A stretch of 64,000 nt of DNA from Halomonas sp. (lineage in GTDB: Bacteria; Pseudomonadota; Gammaproteobacteria; Pseudomonadales; Halomonadaceae): NCBI RefSeq assembly GCF_011050415.1, contig NZ_DRFS01000012.1, positions 90,043-154,042 on the forward strand, in the 5' to 3' direction. This document shows, piece after piece, positions 13,847 through 23,408 of this stretch. Under the pieces are notes generated by a model that was given only the letters and a program-made list of their open reading frames with translations, was not told the DNA's origin and made no database searches. The stretch's first letter is position 1. Each line of letters starts with the position of its first letter. Made by a program: the position numbers and the translations under genes.

Positions 13847-16024
13847 GTGTCCAAGGCGATGATTAAACAGGGCTTTCCCCAAACTCACTGTACGCTTGCC
13901 AACGGTATGCACGGCAGCGTGGCCCACGCCACCCATTTAACCCGTGCCCACGTTAGCATCGCCATTGCAGCGGGCTATTTAGATGAGCCCCCAAATTTGC
14001 CGGGGTTAGCTCACCTGCTGGAACACGTAGTGACCACTGCGCCGCTGGCAGCCTCCCCCAACAGCAGTCTGCTCACCTGGTTTGCCCAGCACCAGGGCAG
14101 TTTGAACGCGCAAACCGATGATCACGTTACCGATATCCACTTTACGGCTCCCCTTGAGTTGCTTGAACAGGCGGGATTAATGGCGGCGGCCCAGCTTGCC
14201 ACGCCGAATATACCCCAGCAGGTGATACACAACGAAGTCGCTGCCATTGACGCGGAATGGCAGGCACGCCAATCAAGTTCCACTATGCGCGAGCTGGCGG
14301 CCTTCGCCGCGCTGGCCGACCCGCAGCATATCGGCGCGGGCTGCCGACACGGCAATGCTCAAACCCTGGCGCAAGATTTGGCCAGGCTGCATAACGCACT
14401 AGCGGTCTTTCACCAGCGCCATTACCACGCTGGTCGCGTCAGCATTGCGCTCATAAGCCCCTGGGGCATCGGCCCCATGATTGATCTTATTCAGCGCATG
14501 GCGGCGCTGTTTAAACCGCCTATTGACGGTGATGGAACACGGATGATTGCACCTCGTTGGGGGCGCTTACACAGCGTCGACGGGCCAGCAATCACCTCTG
14601 ACGTAGCGAGTGGTATGACGTTGCTTTGGCCGCTGCCACCTACCCTCTCGGGCAGCCAGTTTTTAGCCCTGACTCAATTAGCCAGTGCCGTTAACCAGGG
14701 TCTGTTGATTGAGCAGCTTCCCCCTTCGCTAAACGACTACTGCGCCACCGCTGCTCCCAGTGGTGCCACGGATACCTTTCATCTCCAGCTCAGCGGGCAC
14801 CTTGACGCCGCTCAGCGGGAAGCGCTGGCCGTGGCACTGAGCGAGCGCCTGAACAGCCTGCTGGCCGCCCTGCCGAGCCAGGATGAGTCACTATGGCAGC
14901 CGCCAACTAACACCGAACAGCTGGCGCCAGCCTGGTTTACCCACGCTCGTCATCAGGCGCTGGCGCGAAGGTTCTCCGGAACATCGTCGACACCCCCCTT
15001 CTCCTCCAGCAGCGTCCGCTTTCTAGTGCCCGACGTATCGACACAGAGCAAGGGTTGTGTGACAGAGGCACGCCAGATCGACGCCACAAGCATCCAGCGT
15101 TGGTGCGGCCACTACGGCGTCAGCGATGATTTTCCATCACTTGCCGATACCGCCTGGGCCGCCTGTTTTATCCCCAAGGCAATGATGACCCTTGCCCCGC
15201 TGGCCGAAAAACGGCTTGCCCGCCAGGGCATTGTCGTCCAGCAGAGGCAGTTGGCCCAAGGCAGTTGGGTGATGACCTTGGGCGCTGATGCGGTGGCAGC
15301 CATGGGCACGCTATTAGAATCCGCCAGCTTAACAGCCAAGACACCCGCTCACGGGTTGCTGGCCCAGCAGCTATTACAGCGCTTGATGCCGTTTCCCGAC
15401 ACCCCTGCGCTATGGGTTTCCCACTCGAACGGGGCTGAGGCCTTTGGTCAAGCGCTGAGGTTATTGGTCAGCCAGCCGATAGCCGCTTCAGGAGACAAAT
15501 GCCCTTCCCTCGGCACTATCAGCGAGACCGCCAACGCCAGCACCGCGATCATGCGTACGCTGCGCCTGCCGGGCACGCCCGCTCAGCGCTGGTTATTAGC
15601 CCTTGCCGAACAGTACCACAGCGCCGCTTTTTTTCAGCAAGCAAGGTATGAACATCAACTGGGCTATGTGGCCGCGGTGCGTCGGGGTGACGGAGCGCCC
15701 TGCTCCCTTGGCTATGTGGTGCAAACCGCTGACAACGCAGAGGGCGTTGCAGCCACGCTGACGAACATCACTGATCGCTTATGGCAAACCTTTGATGAAC
15801 ATCTGCCGTCAATGCCCGTGCCCCCCGAAACGCCCCTCGCCGCGCTGATAACCCAGTGGCAAAGTTTACTGGCGGGTACCACACAGCCGCTGCACCGGCT
15901 GCCATGGGATCAGCTCGCACTCAGTGAACAGCTATGCGCAGTGGGCGACCAGGGCCGCTGGCAAACGCACTGGCTGGATAGTACAGGGCGCTACTGGGTT
16001 AGCGACTGTTCATATAAACCCTAG
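13847..16024 (+). CDS. pqqF: M16 (insulinase-like) peptidase, PqqF-like
   Basis: HLLEHVV zinc motif (HxxEH), GTG start directly after the S9 gene, position in the pqq operon. Confidence 0.85.
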   Translation: MSKAMIKQGFPQTHCTLANGMHGSVAHATHLTRAHVSIAIAAGYLDEPPNLPGLAHLLEHVVTTAPLAASPNSSLLTWFAQHQGSLNAQTDDHVTDIHFTAPLELLEQAGLMAAAQLATPNIPQQVIHNEVAAIDAEWQARQSSSTMRELAAFAALADPQHIGAGCRHGNAQTLAQDLARLHNALAVFHQRHYHAGRVSIALISPWGIGPMIDLIQRMAALFKPPIDGDGTRMIAPRWGRLHSVDGPAITSDVASGMTLLWPLPPTLSGSQFLALTQLASAVNQGLLIEQLPPSLNDYCATAAPSGATDTFHLQLSGHLDAAQREALAVALSERLNSLLAALPSQDESLWQPPTNTEQLAPAWFTHARHQALARRFSGTSSTPPFSSSSVRFLVPDVSTQSKGCVTEARQIDATSIQRWCGHYGVSDDFPSLADTAWAACFIPKAMMTLAPLAEKRLARQGIVVQQRQLAQGSWVMTLGADAVAAMGTLLESASLTAKTPAHGLLAQQLLQRLMPFPDTPALWVSHSNGAEAFGQALRLLVSQPIAASGDKCPSLGTISETANASTAIMRTLRLPGTPAQRWLLALAEQYHSAAFFQQARYEHQLGYVAAVRRGDGAPCSLGYVVQTADNAEGVAATLTNITDRLWQTFDEHLPSMPVPPETPLAALITQWQSLLAGTTQPLHRLPWDQLALSEQLCAVGDQGRWQTHWLDSTGRYWVSDCSYKP

Positions 16025-16938
16025 TTTTTTGCGGCAAAGGCGACAAGCTCATTGTAAAGCCAGACGCTGGCTGGCTCATTGGCATATAGCCCGTGCTGCA
16101 TCAGGGTCATTTTTAATACCGGCAGCTCTTTCGGTGGCTCCACCAGTCGCACCGGCAGCATGGTGACAAAACGCTCTGCCATCTGTCGTGGCAGGGTCAT
16201 GATCGCATCCGTCAGCGCCACCACTCTTGCCGCGGCAATATAGTTAAGGTTTTTGGAGATCACTCGGCGGTTTAATCCGTGCTGTACCAAGCAGCTATCA
16301 ATATTGCTGGGGCGCAGGCCGCTGATGTCGGCCAGTTCTACATGAAGCTCCCGGGAAAACTGCTCAATATCCAACGCACTCCCTACGTGGTCATTATGGT
16401 TAGCCGCTAGACAAACCAGCTCCTCATCCATCCAAGGCACTTGAATAACGCCGCTAGGCAAGGTGTCTTGGCTATCCAGGCCGACCACCATATCCACCTG
16501 GCGCTGCTCTAGCCCCTCGCTCAGTACATCAGGAGTAATGAGTTCAATGGAGAAGCTAATGCCCGGCGCATAGGCCAGTAACTGGCTAAGAAAGGGCGGG
16601 TACATGACTTCTTCAAAATAGTCCGTAGTGGCCAGGGTAAAGCGCCGCGTGCTGTTGGCGGGTGAGAACCGAGGAGGTGGGGCAAGCCCCTGACGCAGCA
16701 TCGCTAAGGACTGCTGCACCACCGGCAGCAGAGCCAGCGCCCGCGGGGTTGGCTGCATACCGTTTTCAGTGCGAACCAATAACGGATCATCCAGTGATTC
16801 CCGTAGCCGTTTAAGCGCATGACTTAACGCTGGCTGGCTCAAATGCAGCTTTTCTGCCGCGCGAGTGACGTGACGCTCGCGCATCAGCATTTCAAATACC
16901 AGCAATAAATTGAGGTCAAAATGGCGTAGTGAGCGCAT
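16021..16938 (-). CDS. LysR-family transcriptional regulator
   Basis: N-terminal HTH (FEMLMRERHVTRAAEKLHLSQPALSHALKRLRE); divergent from the agmatinase gene. Confidence 0.93.
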   Translation of the reverse strand: MRSLRHFDLNLLLVFEMLMRERHVTRAAEKLHLSQPALSHALKRLRESLDDPLLVRTENGMQPTPRALALLPVVQQSLAMLRQGLAPPPRFSPANSTRRFTLATTDYFEEVMYPPFLSQLLAYAPGISFSIELITPDVLSEGLEQRQVDMVVGLDSQDTLPSGVIQVPWMDEELVCLAANHNDHVGSALDIEQFSRELHVELADISGLRPSNIDSCLVQHGLNRRVISKNLNYIAAARVVALTDAIMTLPRQMAERFVTMLPVRLVEPPKELPVLKMTLMQHGLYANEPASVWLYNELVAFAAKN

Positions 16939-16964
16939 GGTTTCTCATCATTCACATAACGAAT

Positions 16965-16991
16965 AATTAAATTCTAAACATTCATTTAATT
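16965..16991. promoter_or_regulatory. Inverted repeat in the lysR/agmatinase intergenic region (putative LysR operator)
   Basis: AATTAAAT-N11-ATTTAATT. Confidence 0.4.
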
Positions 16992-17078
16992 TATCACCAG
17001 AAATTGCTTATTGTCTGCCGCTCATTCGCCCGCAAGCGACGACCAGCGAAAATCCAGCACTTAAGGAGAAACACACCG

Positions 17079-18005
17079 GTGACCCACCCACTAACTCAAA
17101 CCATGCCCAGCCTTTATGGCGATGTGATTTCTACCTTTATGGGCGTAGCAAAAGCATCGGATCCTAAGGAAACCGACGCCGACGTGGTAGTGAGTGGTGT
17201 TCCCTTTGACCTTGCATGTTCTGGCCGGGCGGGCACCCGTATGGGGCCAAACGCTATTCGCCAAAGCACCGCTAATTTGATCTGGGAAGGTAAGCGCTGG
17301 CCCTGGGACTTCGCTTTAGAGGAGCGCCTGAAGGTGTGCGATGCGGGCAACGTTGACTACGCCTACGGTGAACCGGAGAGCTTGGTCGATAACCTGGAAA
17401 CTCACGCTCACCGCTGGTTAAAAGCGGGTAAAAAGATGCTCACCCTGGGCGGTGATCACTATATTACGCTGCCGCTGCTGCGCGCCCATGCCCGTGAGCA
17501 CGGCCCGTTGGCGCTGATCCATTTCGATGCCCACACCGACACCTACGAGCAGGGCACCCGCTTTGACCACGGCACCATTTTTCACCACGCCCTTAAAGAG
17601 GGCCTGGTAGTGCCGGAGCACTCGCTGCAAATTGGTATTCGTACCAGCTACGACCGTCACAACCACCCTTACGAGGTGCTGGATGCGGACTGGGTAAATG
17701 ATAACGGCCCCGCTGCCGTGCTGGAGCGCATTCGCGCCAAAGTCGGCTATCACCCGGCTTACGTGAGCCTGGATATCGATGGCCTCGACCCCGCTTATGC
17801 GCCGGGCACCGGCACCCCGGTCTGCGGCGGCATGACCACCGACCTGATGCTGAAAGTCATCCGTGGCATGGTGGGCATGGAACTGGTTGGCATGGATGTG
17901 GTGGAAGTAAACCCCGCCTATGACCACGGTGACATTACCTCACTCGCCGCCGCAACGTTAGGGCTAGAGTTTTTGTATACCCTGGCGGCGTCTAAAAAGG
18001 CATAG
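17079..18005 (+). CDS. speB: Agmatinase/ureohydrolase family protein
   Basis: GGDHYITLPLL, HFDAHTDTY and SLDIDGLDPAYAPGTGTP motifs; GTG at 17079 with AAGGAG upstream. Agmatinase versus guanidinobutyrase cannot be settled by eye. Confidence 0.88.
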   Translation: MTHPLTQTMPSLYGDVISTFMGVAKASDPKETDADVVVSGVPFDLACSGRAGTRMGPNAIRQSTANLIWEGKRWPWDFALEERLKVCDAGNVDYAYGEPESLVDNLETHAHRWLKAGKKMLTLGGDHYITLPLLRAHAREHGPLALIHFDAHTDTYEQGTRFDHGTIFHHALKEGLVVPEHSLQIGIRTSYDRHNHPYEVLDADWVNDNGPAAVLERIRAKVGYHPAYVSLDIDGLDPAYAPGTGTPVCGGMTTDLMLKVIRGMVGMELVGMDVVEVNPAYDHGDITSLAAATLGLEFLYTLAASKKA

Positions 18006-18017
18006 TCAGCTTAAAAC

Positions 18018-18040
18018 GGGTAGGCCAATGCGGCCTACCC
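18018..18040 (-). terminator. Stem-loop between convergent speB and folE2
   Basis: GGGTAGGCC-aatgc-GGCCTACCC. Confidence 0.55.
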
Positions 18041-18045
18041 AACCA

Positions 18046-18936
18046 TTACCAATTCCACTCGCTGCGCGCCACGGCGTCGTGGGCGTGGAGGCTTTCTGCA
18101 TGCACAACCTTAAGCTGGAAGCCTGATACATACGACATTTTCCGCAGGGTTTTATCGAGGCGTCTTGCCGCATCTTCACAGAACATCAGGTTCTGGCCGT
18201 TGGCGAGGGCAAAGGCCTGCTCATCGATGCGTTTTACGGCGGTTTGCAGCGCCGTACCGAGGGTTTGTTCGATACGATCAATCGAACGCTCAATGGGGAG
18301 CTCAGCGTGATCGTCCTCAGCCAAGCGTAACGTGCACTCTACAAAGCTGCGCTGACTATGGGGCGTCGCCAGGATGCCCTCTTCGCTTCCCAACCACGCA
18401 GCCACTGCCGATTTGGTTAACGGAATTTCCGAAAAATCCTCTTCAAAGGCCTGTTGAATCAACTGCCGCGCCAGCGCCGCCGAGCAAGGACAGGTCGATG
18501 AATAGCCTACCGTCAGCCCTAGCTCAGCCTGAAAACCAATGGGGGTTAATTGGCAGCGCAGTGAAAAGGGGTAGCTTTTCCACCCAGCCAGAGGGCTAAT
18601 CAACGCTTCCCGCTTAAGCGGCAGCTCGCCTTCGAGGGTCAAATACGCATGCTGGGAAAGGCCCTCTTGACTGGCGATAAAGGTTTTCAACACCTCTTTA
18701 ACCGCTGGGAGCGTCAGCGGCGCTTGCTCTAACGGCTGCAGCGCCAGGTAGAGACGCGACATATGAATACCCCGCGCCTCTGGATCCTCAAGGCTTACCC
18801 CTGCCGCCACTTTGGCGTTTACACCGCTCGTCCCTAGCCGAATAGGCAGCGCGATGCCCTCCATTCCCACCCACGTCAATGTGCTTGTTAAGCGGGTTGT
18901 TTGGCTTGCGACATCGGGTAGGGTCAAAACGGTCAT
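18046..18936 (-). CDS. folE2: GTP cyclohydrolase FolE2 (type IB)
   Basis: GYSSTCPCSAALARQLI and MSRLYLAL motifs; 4-bp overlap with the upstream COG0523 gene. Confidence 0.94.
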   Translation of the reverse strand: MTVLTLPDVASQTTRLTSTLTWVGMEGIALPIRLGTSGVNAKVAAGVSLEDPEARGIHMSRLYLALQPLEQAPLTLPAVKEVLKTFIASQEGLSQHAYLTLEGELPLKREALISPLAGWKSYPFSLRCQLTPIGFQAELGLTVGYSSTCPCSAALARQLIQQAFEEDFSEIPLTKSAVAAWLGSEEGILATPHSQRSFVECTLRLAEDDHAELPIERSIDRIEQTLGTALQTAVKRIDEQAFALANGQNLMFCEDAARRLDKTLRKMSYVSGFQLKVVHAESLHAHDAVARSEWNW

Positions 18937-20024
18937 TGGGTTACCTCTTGGGAGGAGTGGAAAAAGTTGTACAGCTCAGCCACGGTGTCGGGCGCTACGT
19001 TTTGGGTAATAAACACAAAGCGTGATACCCGATCGCTCACACTGTTGGCCGGCAATGGCGCGGGCGGATGGAAAATGTGCTGCACGCCATGTAGCGCTAG
19101 CGGCGTATCTCGATCAGTGAGATGCACAATAGCTTTAATGCGCAGCATTTTGTCGCCCATTAACGACATCAAAATGTCCAGCCAGCCCTCCAGGGCATCA
19201 GGCTCAATAAGCTCGTTCACACTAAAACAGAAGGCATTAATGTTAGCACCGTGATGAGAAAGCGCATCGGGCTGATGAGGGCTCAATGGCGACTTTTTCA
19301 GCGGAGCGGCAAAAGCAGACGGCTGACTATCGGCCTTGTGCAAGGCGTAGCTATCAGCTTTGAGCCACCGCTCCACCTGGAAACCCTTGGTGTCGCCACC
19401 ATGCAACCCCGCCCCCACCAGCAGATCCGCCGAGAGTTCGCCGTTAATCACCTGCCATTGCTCTGCCGCCGGGTTCAGCTTGGCCAGTTGGTTGGCCAGA
19501 CGGGAAACATCCACTTCGCTCGCCAGGTCAGTTTTGGTGATTAATAGCTTGTCGGCAACGGCAACCTGATGTTGTGACTCCTGATGGGCATCCAGGGTCG
19601 CCAAGCCATTCGCCGCATCGACGCAGCACACCACGCTGTCCAGCTTAAAGCGATGCGCCAGCCAGTGATCGGTCATCAGCAGGTGCAGCAGCGAGGTGGG
19701 TGCGGCCAGCCCTGTGGTCTCAATCACCACCCGGGAGGGCAGCGCTTTCCCTTGCGCTTCCAAGTCTTCCATGGCTTGTTGCAGGGTACGGCTAAGATCG
19801 CCACGCAGCGTGCAGCATAAGCAGCCGCTGCTCATTTCGATCACTGCCTGCTCATCGCTGTGAGTAATCAGTTGGTGGTCCAAGCCGATGGCACCAAACT
19901 CATTGATCACCACCAGGGTGTTGTGCATGGAGGTTTGGTGAACCCAACGGTTCAGAAGCGTGGTTTTGCCGCTGCCCAGGAAGCCAGTCAGCAGATTGAC
20001 CGGTACTAACGCCTGCTGCTGCAT
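18933..20024 (-). CDS. COG0523 (CobW/ZigA-like) GTPase, putative zinc metallochaperone
   Basis: LLTGFLGSGKTTLLN Walker A and GCLCC (CxCC) motif; C-terminal CobW domain. Confidence 0.93.
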   Translation of the reverse strand: MQQQALVPVNLLTGFLGSGKTTLLNRWVHQTSMHNTLVVINEFGAIGLDHQLITHSDEQAVIEMSSGCLCCTLRGDLSRTLQQAMEDLEAQGKALPSRVVIETTGLAAPTSLLHLLMTDHWLAHRFKLDSVVCCVDAANGLATLDAHQESQHQVAVADKLLITKTDLASEVDVSRLANQLAKLNPAAEQWQVINGELSADLLVGAGLHGGDTKGFQVERWLKADSYALHKADSQPSAFAAPLKKSPLSPHQPDALSHHGANINAFCFSVNELIEPDALEGWLDILMSLMGDKMLRIKAIVHLTDRDTPLALHGVQHIFHPPAPLPANSVSDRVSRFVFITQNVAPDTVAELYNFFHSSQEVTQ

Positions 20025-20030
20025 AACACC

Positions 20031-20501
20031 TTACTCCCAGCGTGCTTTGCGATAATGGTGTTCCTGTTGCTCCTGACGCTCTTTCGCCTCAATGCATAGC
20101 TTCGCGGTGGGTCTAAACATTAGCCGTGCCAGGCCAATGGGTTCGCCGGTCTCTTCGCAATAGCCGTATTCGCCGCTTTCAATGCGTTTTAAGGCTGCCT
20201 CAATATTTTTGAGCAAGCGGCTCTCACGATCCGCTTGGCGTAAGGCCAGGCGAAGCTCCTCCTCAAAAGAGGCCTGGTCCGATTCATCGCTGTCACGCTC
20301 ACGAGAGGCGATGACGTCTTTCATCTCCTTTAAGTGCGTTTCAATCTCGGCACGCTCGGCCAGCAGTCTCTGGCGGAAAAACCTTAGCTGCTCGTCATTC
20401 ATATAGACACTGGCGGGCATGGCCAATATCTTGGCTTCCCAGGCTTTCTCAGCTGATTCGCTCTGTTCTTGCATACTCATACTTGTCTCTTGAAGGCTCA
20501 T
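20031..20501 (-). CDS. dksA2: DksA2-type RNA polymerase-binding transcription factor
   Basis: 156 aa DksA fold; C-terminal metal site is C-X2-T-X17-C-X2-A rather than four cysteines. Confidence 0.9.
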   Translation of the reverse strand: MSLQETSMSMQEQSESAEKAWEAKILAMPASVYMNDEQLRFFRQRLLAERAEIETHLKEMKDVIASRERDSDESDQASFEEELRLALRQADRESRLLKNIEAALKRIESGEYGYCEETGEPIGLARLMFRPTAKLCIEAKERQEQQEHHYRKARWE

Positions 20502-20561
20502 ACTTGTCTCTTAAATGCCCATACAGCACGCTCGCATACCACTGCTACACTGCTGAAATAA

Positions 20562-20578
20562 ACGTTATAACATAGCAT
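20562..20578. promoter_or_regulatory. Putative Zur operator upstream of dksA2
   Basis: ACGTTATAACATAGCAT, 14/17 to ATGTTATAATATAACAT by eye. Confidence 0.55.
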
Positions 20579-20614
20579 AAAAAACGATCGTCGATCATCG
20601 CCGCTAACCGGTGG

Positions 20615-20815
20615 TTAAACGTTCCAAGCATCCTGATCAATCACCTCGCAGGCATCGACCAGGCGACTATTGAGCCTACCGGCCAGGGTCTGTTTCGCAA
20701 GCCCTGAGCCAATAGCGTGCGCTACCTCGGCGACGCTTACCGGGTGGTCAAAGTGGCGCTTGGCGCCATCCGGCAGGGTGATGGTTACTGCCTGTTCTAG
20801 GGTGGGCATGGTCAT
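20615..20815 (-). pseudogene. TGS-domain fragment of a second threonyl-tRNA synthetase (ThrRS2 remnant)
   Basis: 66 aa: [55 protein letters not shown], a ThrRS N-terminus ending within the TGS region. Confidence 0.75.
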
Positions 20816-20874
20816 GGCGTGAAACTCTTTGCAAGCACAAGGGTGGGAACAAGCAAGGCGCTGGTATAACGTGG

Positions 20875-22329
20875 TTAGCCACTCACTGGCTCATCGGCGA
20901 ACTGCCACTGGGTGCCCTGTGGGGTGTCGTGGAGCACCACGCCGGCCGCTTCCAGGGTCTGGCGCAGGGCATCGGCCTGGGCGAAATCGCGCTGCTGGCG
21001 GGCTTGATGGCGTTCTGCTACCAGCACTTCCACCCTGCTGGCGGGCAGCCGTGGTGGCGAGGCTTGATCCGGCAACTCCCGCAGGGCGTTTAAGGCGCTT
21101 GCTGCCGGTTGCTGTAATAAGCCGACCAAAGCGGCGGAGGCACGCAGCCGTTGGGCGGCTAACCGGGCATCCTCTTCATTGGCGGCATCGCCAATGGCGC
21201 TTGATAGCTCGTGCAGACGGCTAATAACACGGGGCACATTGAGGTCATCCCGCAGCGCTTCCAGCACCTCGGCATCCGGCGCTACGCTGTTTTTTTCGCC
21301 CTGCTCCCGTGCAATCTGCTCCCCTTCAGCCAGCTCATCCCCAGTGACAGCGGCTAGGCGGCGGTACCAGCGCGCCAGGGTTTGTCGCGCCTGGGCCAAT
21401 CGCCGGGGGTTCCAGTCCAGCGGGTGGCGGTAGTGGGTCGCCAGCAGCGCAAAGCGGATCGCTTCGCCGGGTGCCTGGCTGAGCAGATCGCGCACTAGCA
21501 GCACGTTGCCGAGGGACTTGGACATTTTCTGCCCCTCGACGGTGATGAAGCTGTTGTGCACCCAGGTATGGCAGTACAGGGCGTCGTGGGCACAGGTGCC
21601 CTGGGCAACTTCGTTCTCGTGGTGGGGGAAAATCAGATCCTGGCCACCGCCGTGAATATCGATGGTATGCCCCAGGTGTTGGCCGATCATCGCTGTGCAC
21701 TCCACGTGCCAGCCGGGGCGCCCACGCCCCCAGGGGCTCTGCCAGCCGGGCATTGCTGGCGTTGAGGGTTTCCACAGCACGAAGTCGAGGGGGTTACGCT
21801 TGTAGGGGGCGACTTCAACCCGGGCGCCGGCCAGCATGTCTTCAGGACGGCGGCCCGATAGCGCCCCATACTCAGGGTAAGAGGCCACATCAAATAACAC
21901 ATGGCCCTGGGCCTCATAGGCATGGCCGCGGGTGATTAACGTTTCAATAAGAGCGACAATATCGGGGATATGCGCGGTCACCCGAGGCTCTATATCCGGT
22001 GGCAGTATTTCCAGCGCCTGCATATCCTGGTGGTAGGCCTCAATATAGCGTTCGGTGATCGCACCAATCGGTACGCCAGCTTCTAATGCGGCGGCATTAA
22101 TCTTGTCATCCACATCGGTAAAGTTGCGTGCGTAGACCACCTCTGGGTAGTCGTGGCGCAGCAGGCGGGCAAGGACATCAAAAACCACCGCTGGGCGGGC
22201 ATTGCCAATATGCGCAAAGTTGTAAACCGTAGGCCCGCAGACATACAGGGTCACCCGGTCGGGGCGTTCGGTGCGAAGCGGCTCTTTAGCGCGCGTCAGC
22301 GTGTTATAGAGGCGAATTGGCGCTGTCAT
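20875..22329 (-). CDS. cysS: Cysteinyl-tRNA synthetase (probable zinc-starvation paralogue)
   Basis: [50 protein letters not shown]. Confidence 0.93.
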   Translation of the reverse strand: MTAPIRLYNTLTRAKEPLRTERPDRVTLYVCGPTVYNFAHIGNARPAVVFDVLARLLRHDYPEVVYARNFTDVDDKINAAALEAGVPIGAITERYIEAYHQDMQALEILPPDIEPRVTAHIPDIVALIETLITRGHAYEAQGHVLFDVASYPEYGALSGRRPEDMLAGARVEVAPYKRNPLDFVLWKPSTPAMPGWQSPWGRGRPGWHVECTAMIGQHLGHTIDIHGGGQDLIFPHHENEVAQGTCAHDALYCHTWVHNSFITVEGQKMSKSLGNVLLVRDLLSQAPGEAIRFALLATHYRHPLDWNPRRLAQARQTLARWYRRLAAVTGDELAEGEQIAREQGEKNSVAPDAEVLEALRDDLNVPRVISRLHELSSAIGDAANEEDARLAAQRLRASAALVGLLQQPAASALNALRELPDQASPPRLPASRVEVLVAERHQARQQRDFAQADALRQTLEAAGVVLHDTPQGTQWQFADEPVSG

Positions 22330-22356
22330 ATTGTCTCCACAATCAACAATAGCTTT

Positions 22357-22380
22357 ATTGTTACATTATAACATAACAAT
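22357..22380. promoter_or_regulatory. Putative Zur operator upstream of cysS2
   Basis: ATTGTTACATTATAACATAACAAT; minus strand contains ATGTTATAATGTAACAAT, 16/18 to ATGTTATAATATAACATT. Confidence 0.7.
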
Positions 22381-22503
22381 ATCTAGCTAGATTCTATCTC
22401 TAGAGCCGACTGTCATGGAGTTTCAGCAGTACGCAAATCTATTTAAGAGGATTTGAAATCTTAAGAGGATATGAAACCTGATGCTTTCAAAGAATATATT
22501 GCC

Positions 22504-23187
22504 TTACTCAGATTCGTCAGTACGCTGGGGCGTAACCAACAAACCTAGCCGAATGGCTTCATGCACTAAGCCTGCGGTATGCCTAACACCAAGGCGGCGC
22601 ATGATATCAGCGCGGTGGGTCTCGATCGTCTTGATACTAACATTAAGCTGGTCAGCGATGGCTTTACTGCGAAAGCCTTTTGCCACCAGTGTTAATACTT
22701 CACTCTGGCGAAGAGTTAAGGGGTTTTCATGGATGATTGCAGCTCCAACTATAGAAGTAGCATCAACAAACTGCTCAGGCTCCATAGCCGTGAGAACGAA
22801 ACGTTCCCCCAGCGCTGCCTTACGAATGGCCATTTCCAGTTCGTTAACGTCCGCATTCTTATGCAGAAGCCCGCAGGCTCCCTCTTCAAAAAGGCGGCGA
22901 ATAAAACTATCGCTAGAGTATGTAGAAAGAACAATGACGCGAATATCAGGACAAATATCGGTAAGCTGACCTAACGACTCCAGCCCTTTTAAAGAGATAA
23001 CCGCTGCGTCAATAATTGCCACATCAACGTCTAAGCGTGCAGCATCTTTCATAAGCTGTTGCTCAGTTTCCACTTCAGCAACCACCGACATACTGTCGAA
23101 GGTTTCGATAAGGGCACTGATCGCGGAGCGTACTAAGCGATGTTCATCGGCCAGTAAAATCCGGATGGTATCTTCTGAACGTTTCAT
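22504..23187 (-). CDS. NarL/FixJ-family response regulator
   Basis: REC domain plus LuxR HTH (LTLRQSEVLTLVAKGFRSKAIADQLNVSIKTIETHRADIMRRLGV). Confidence 0.94.
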   Translation of the reverse strand: MKRSEDTIRILLADEHRLVRSAISALIETFDSMSVVAEVETEQQLMKDAARLDVDVAIIDAAVISLKGLESLGQLTDICPDIRVIVLSTYSSDSFIRRLFEEGACGLLHKNADVNELEMAIRKAALGERFVLTAMEPEQFVDATSIVGAAIIHENPLTLRQSEVLTLVAKGFRSKAIADQLNVSIKTIETHRADIMRRLGVRHTAGLVHEAIRLGLLVTPQRTDESE

Positions 23188-23408
23188 GGAAATAGGGCAC
23201 AGACCTTGAAAGGTAAAACCTGACGTAAAACCCTCTCGCTAGCGCGGGTTCAATCACTATGAATGGGACTATTGTTTGGTTTTACTCCATTCCTAGATGC
23301 AAAAGCCTGGAAGAAACGAATAATTGAAATTTGGCTGCACCTGCTCAACCCCGCACGGTAACGCACTGACTAACAAATCAGTATAAGCAAAAACCCTGAT
23401 TATAGTTC

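Noticed and set aside
20875-22329. CysRS2 as a zinc-free enzyme
   Set aside because: The zinc ligands expected for CysRS (YVCGP, HVECT, PHHENE) are retained, so ligand loss cannot be claimed.
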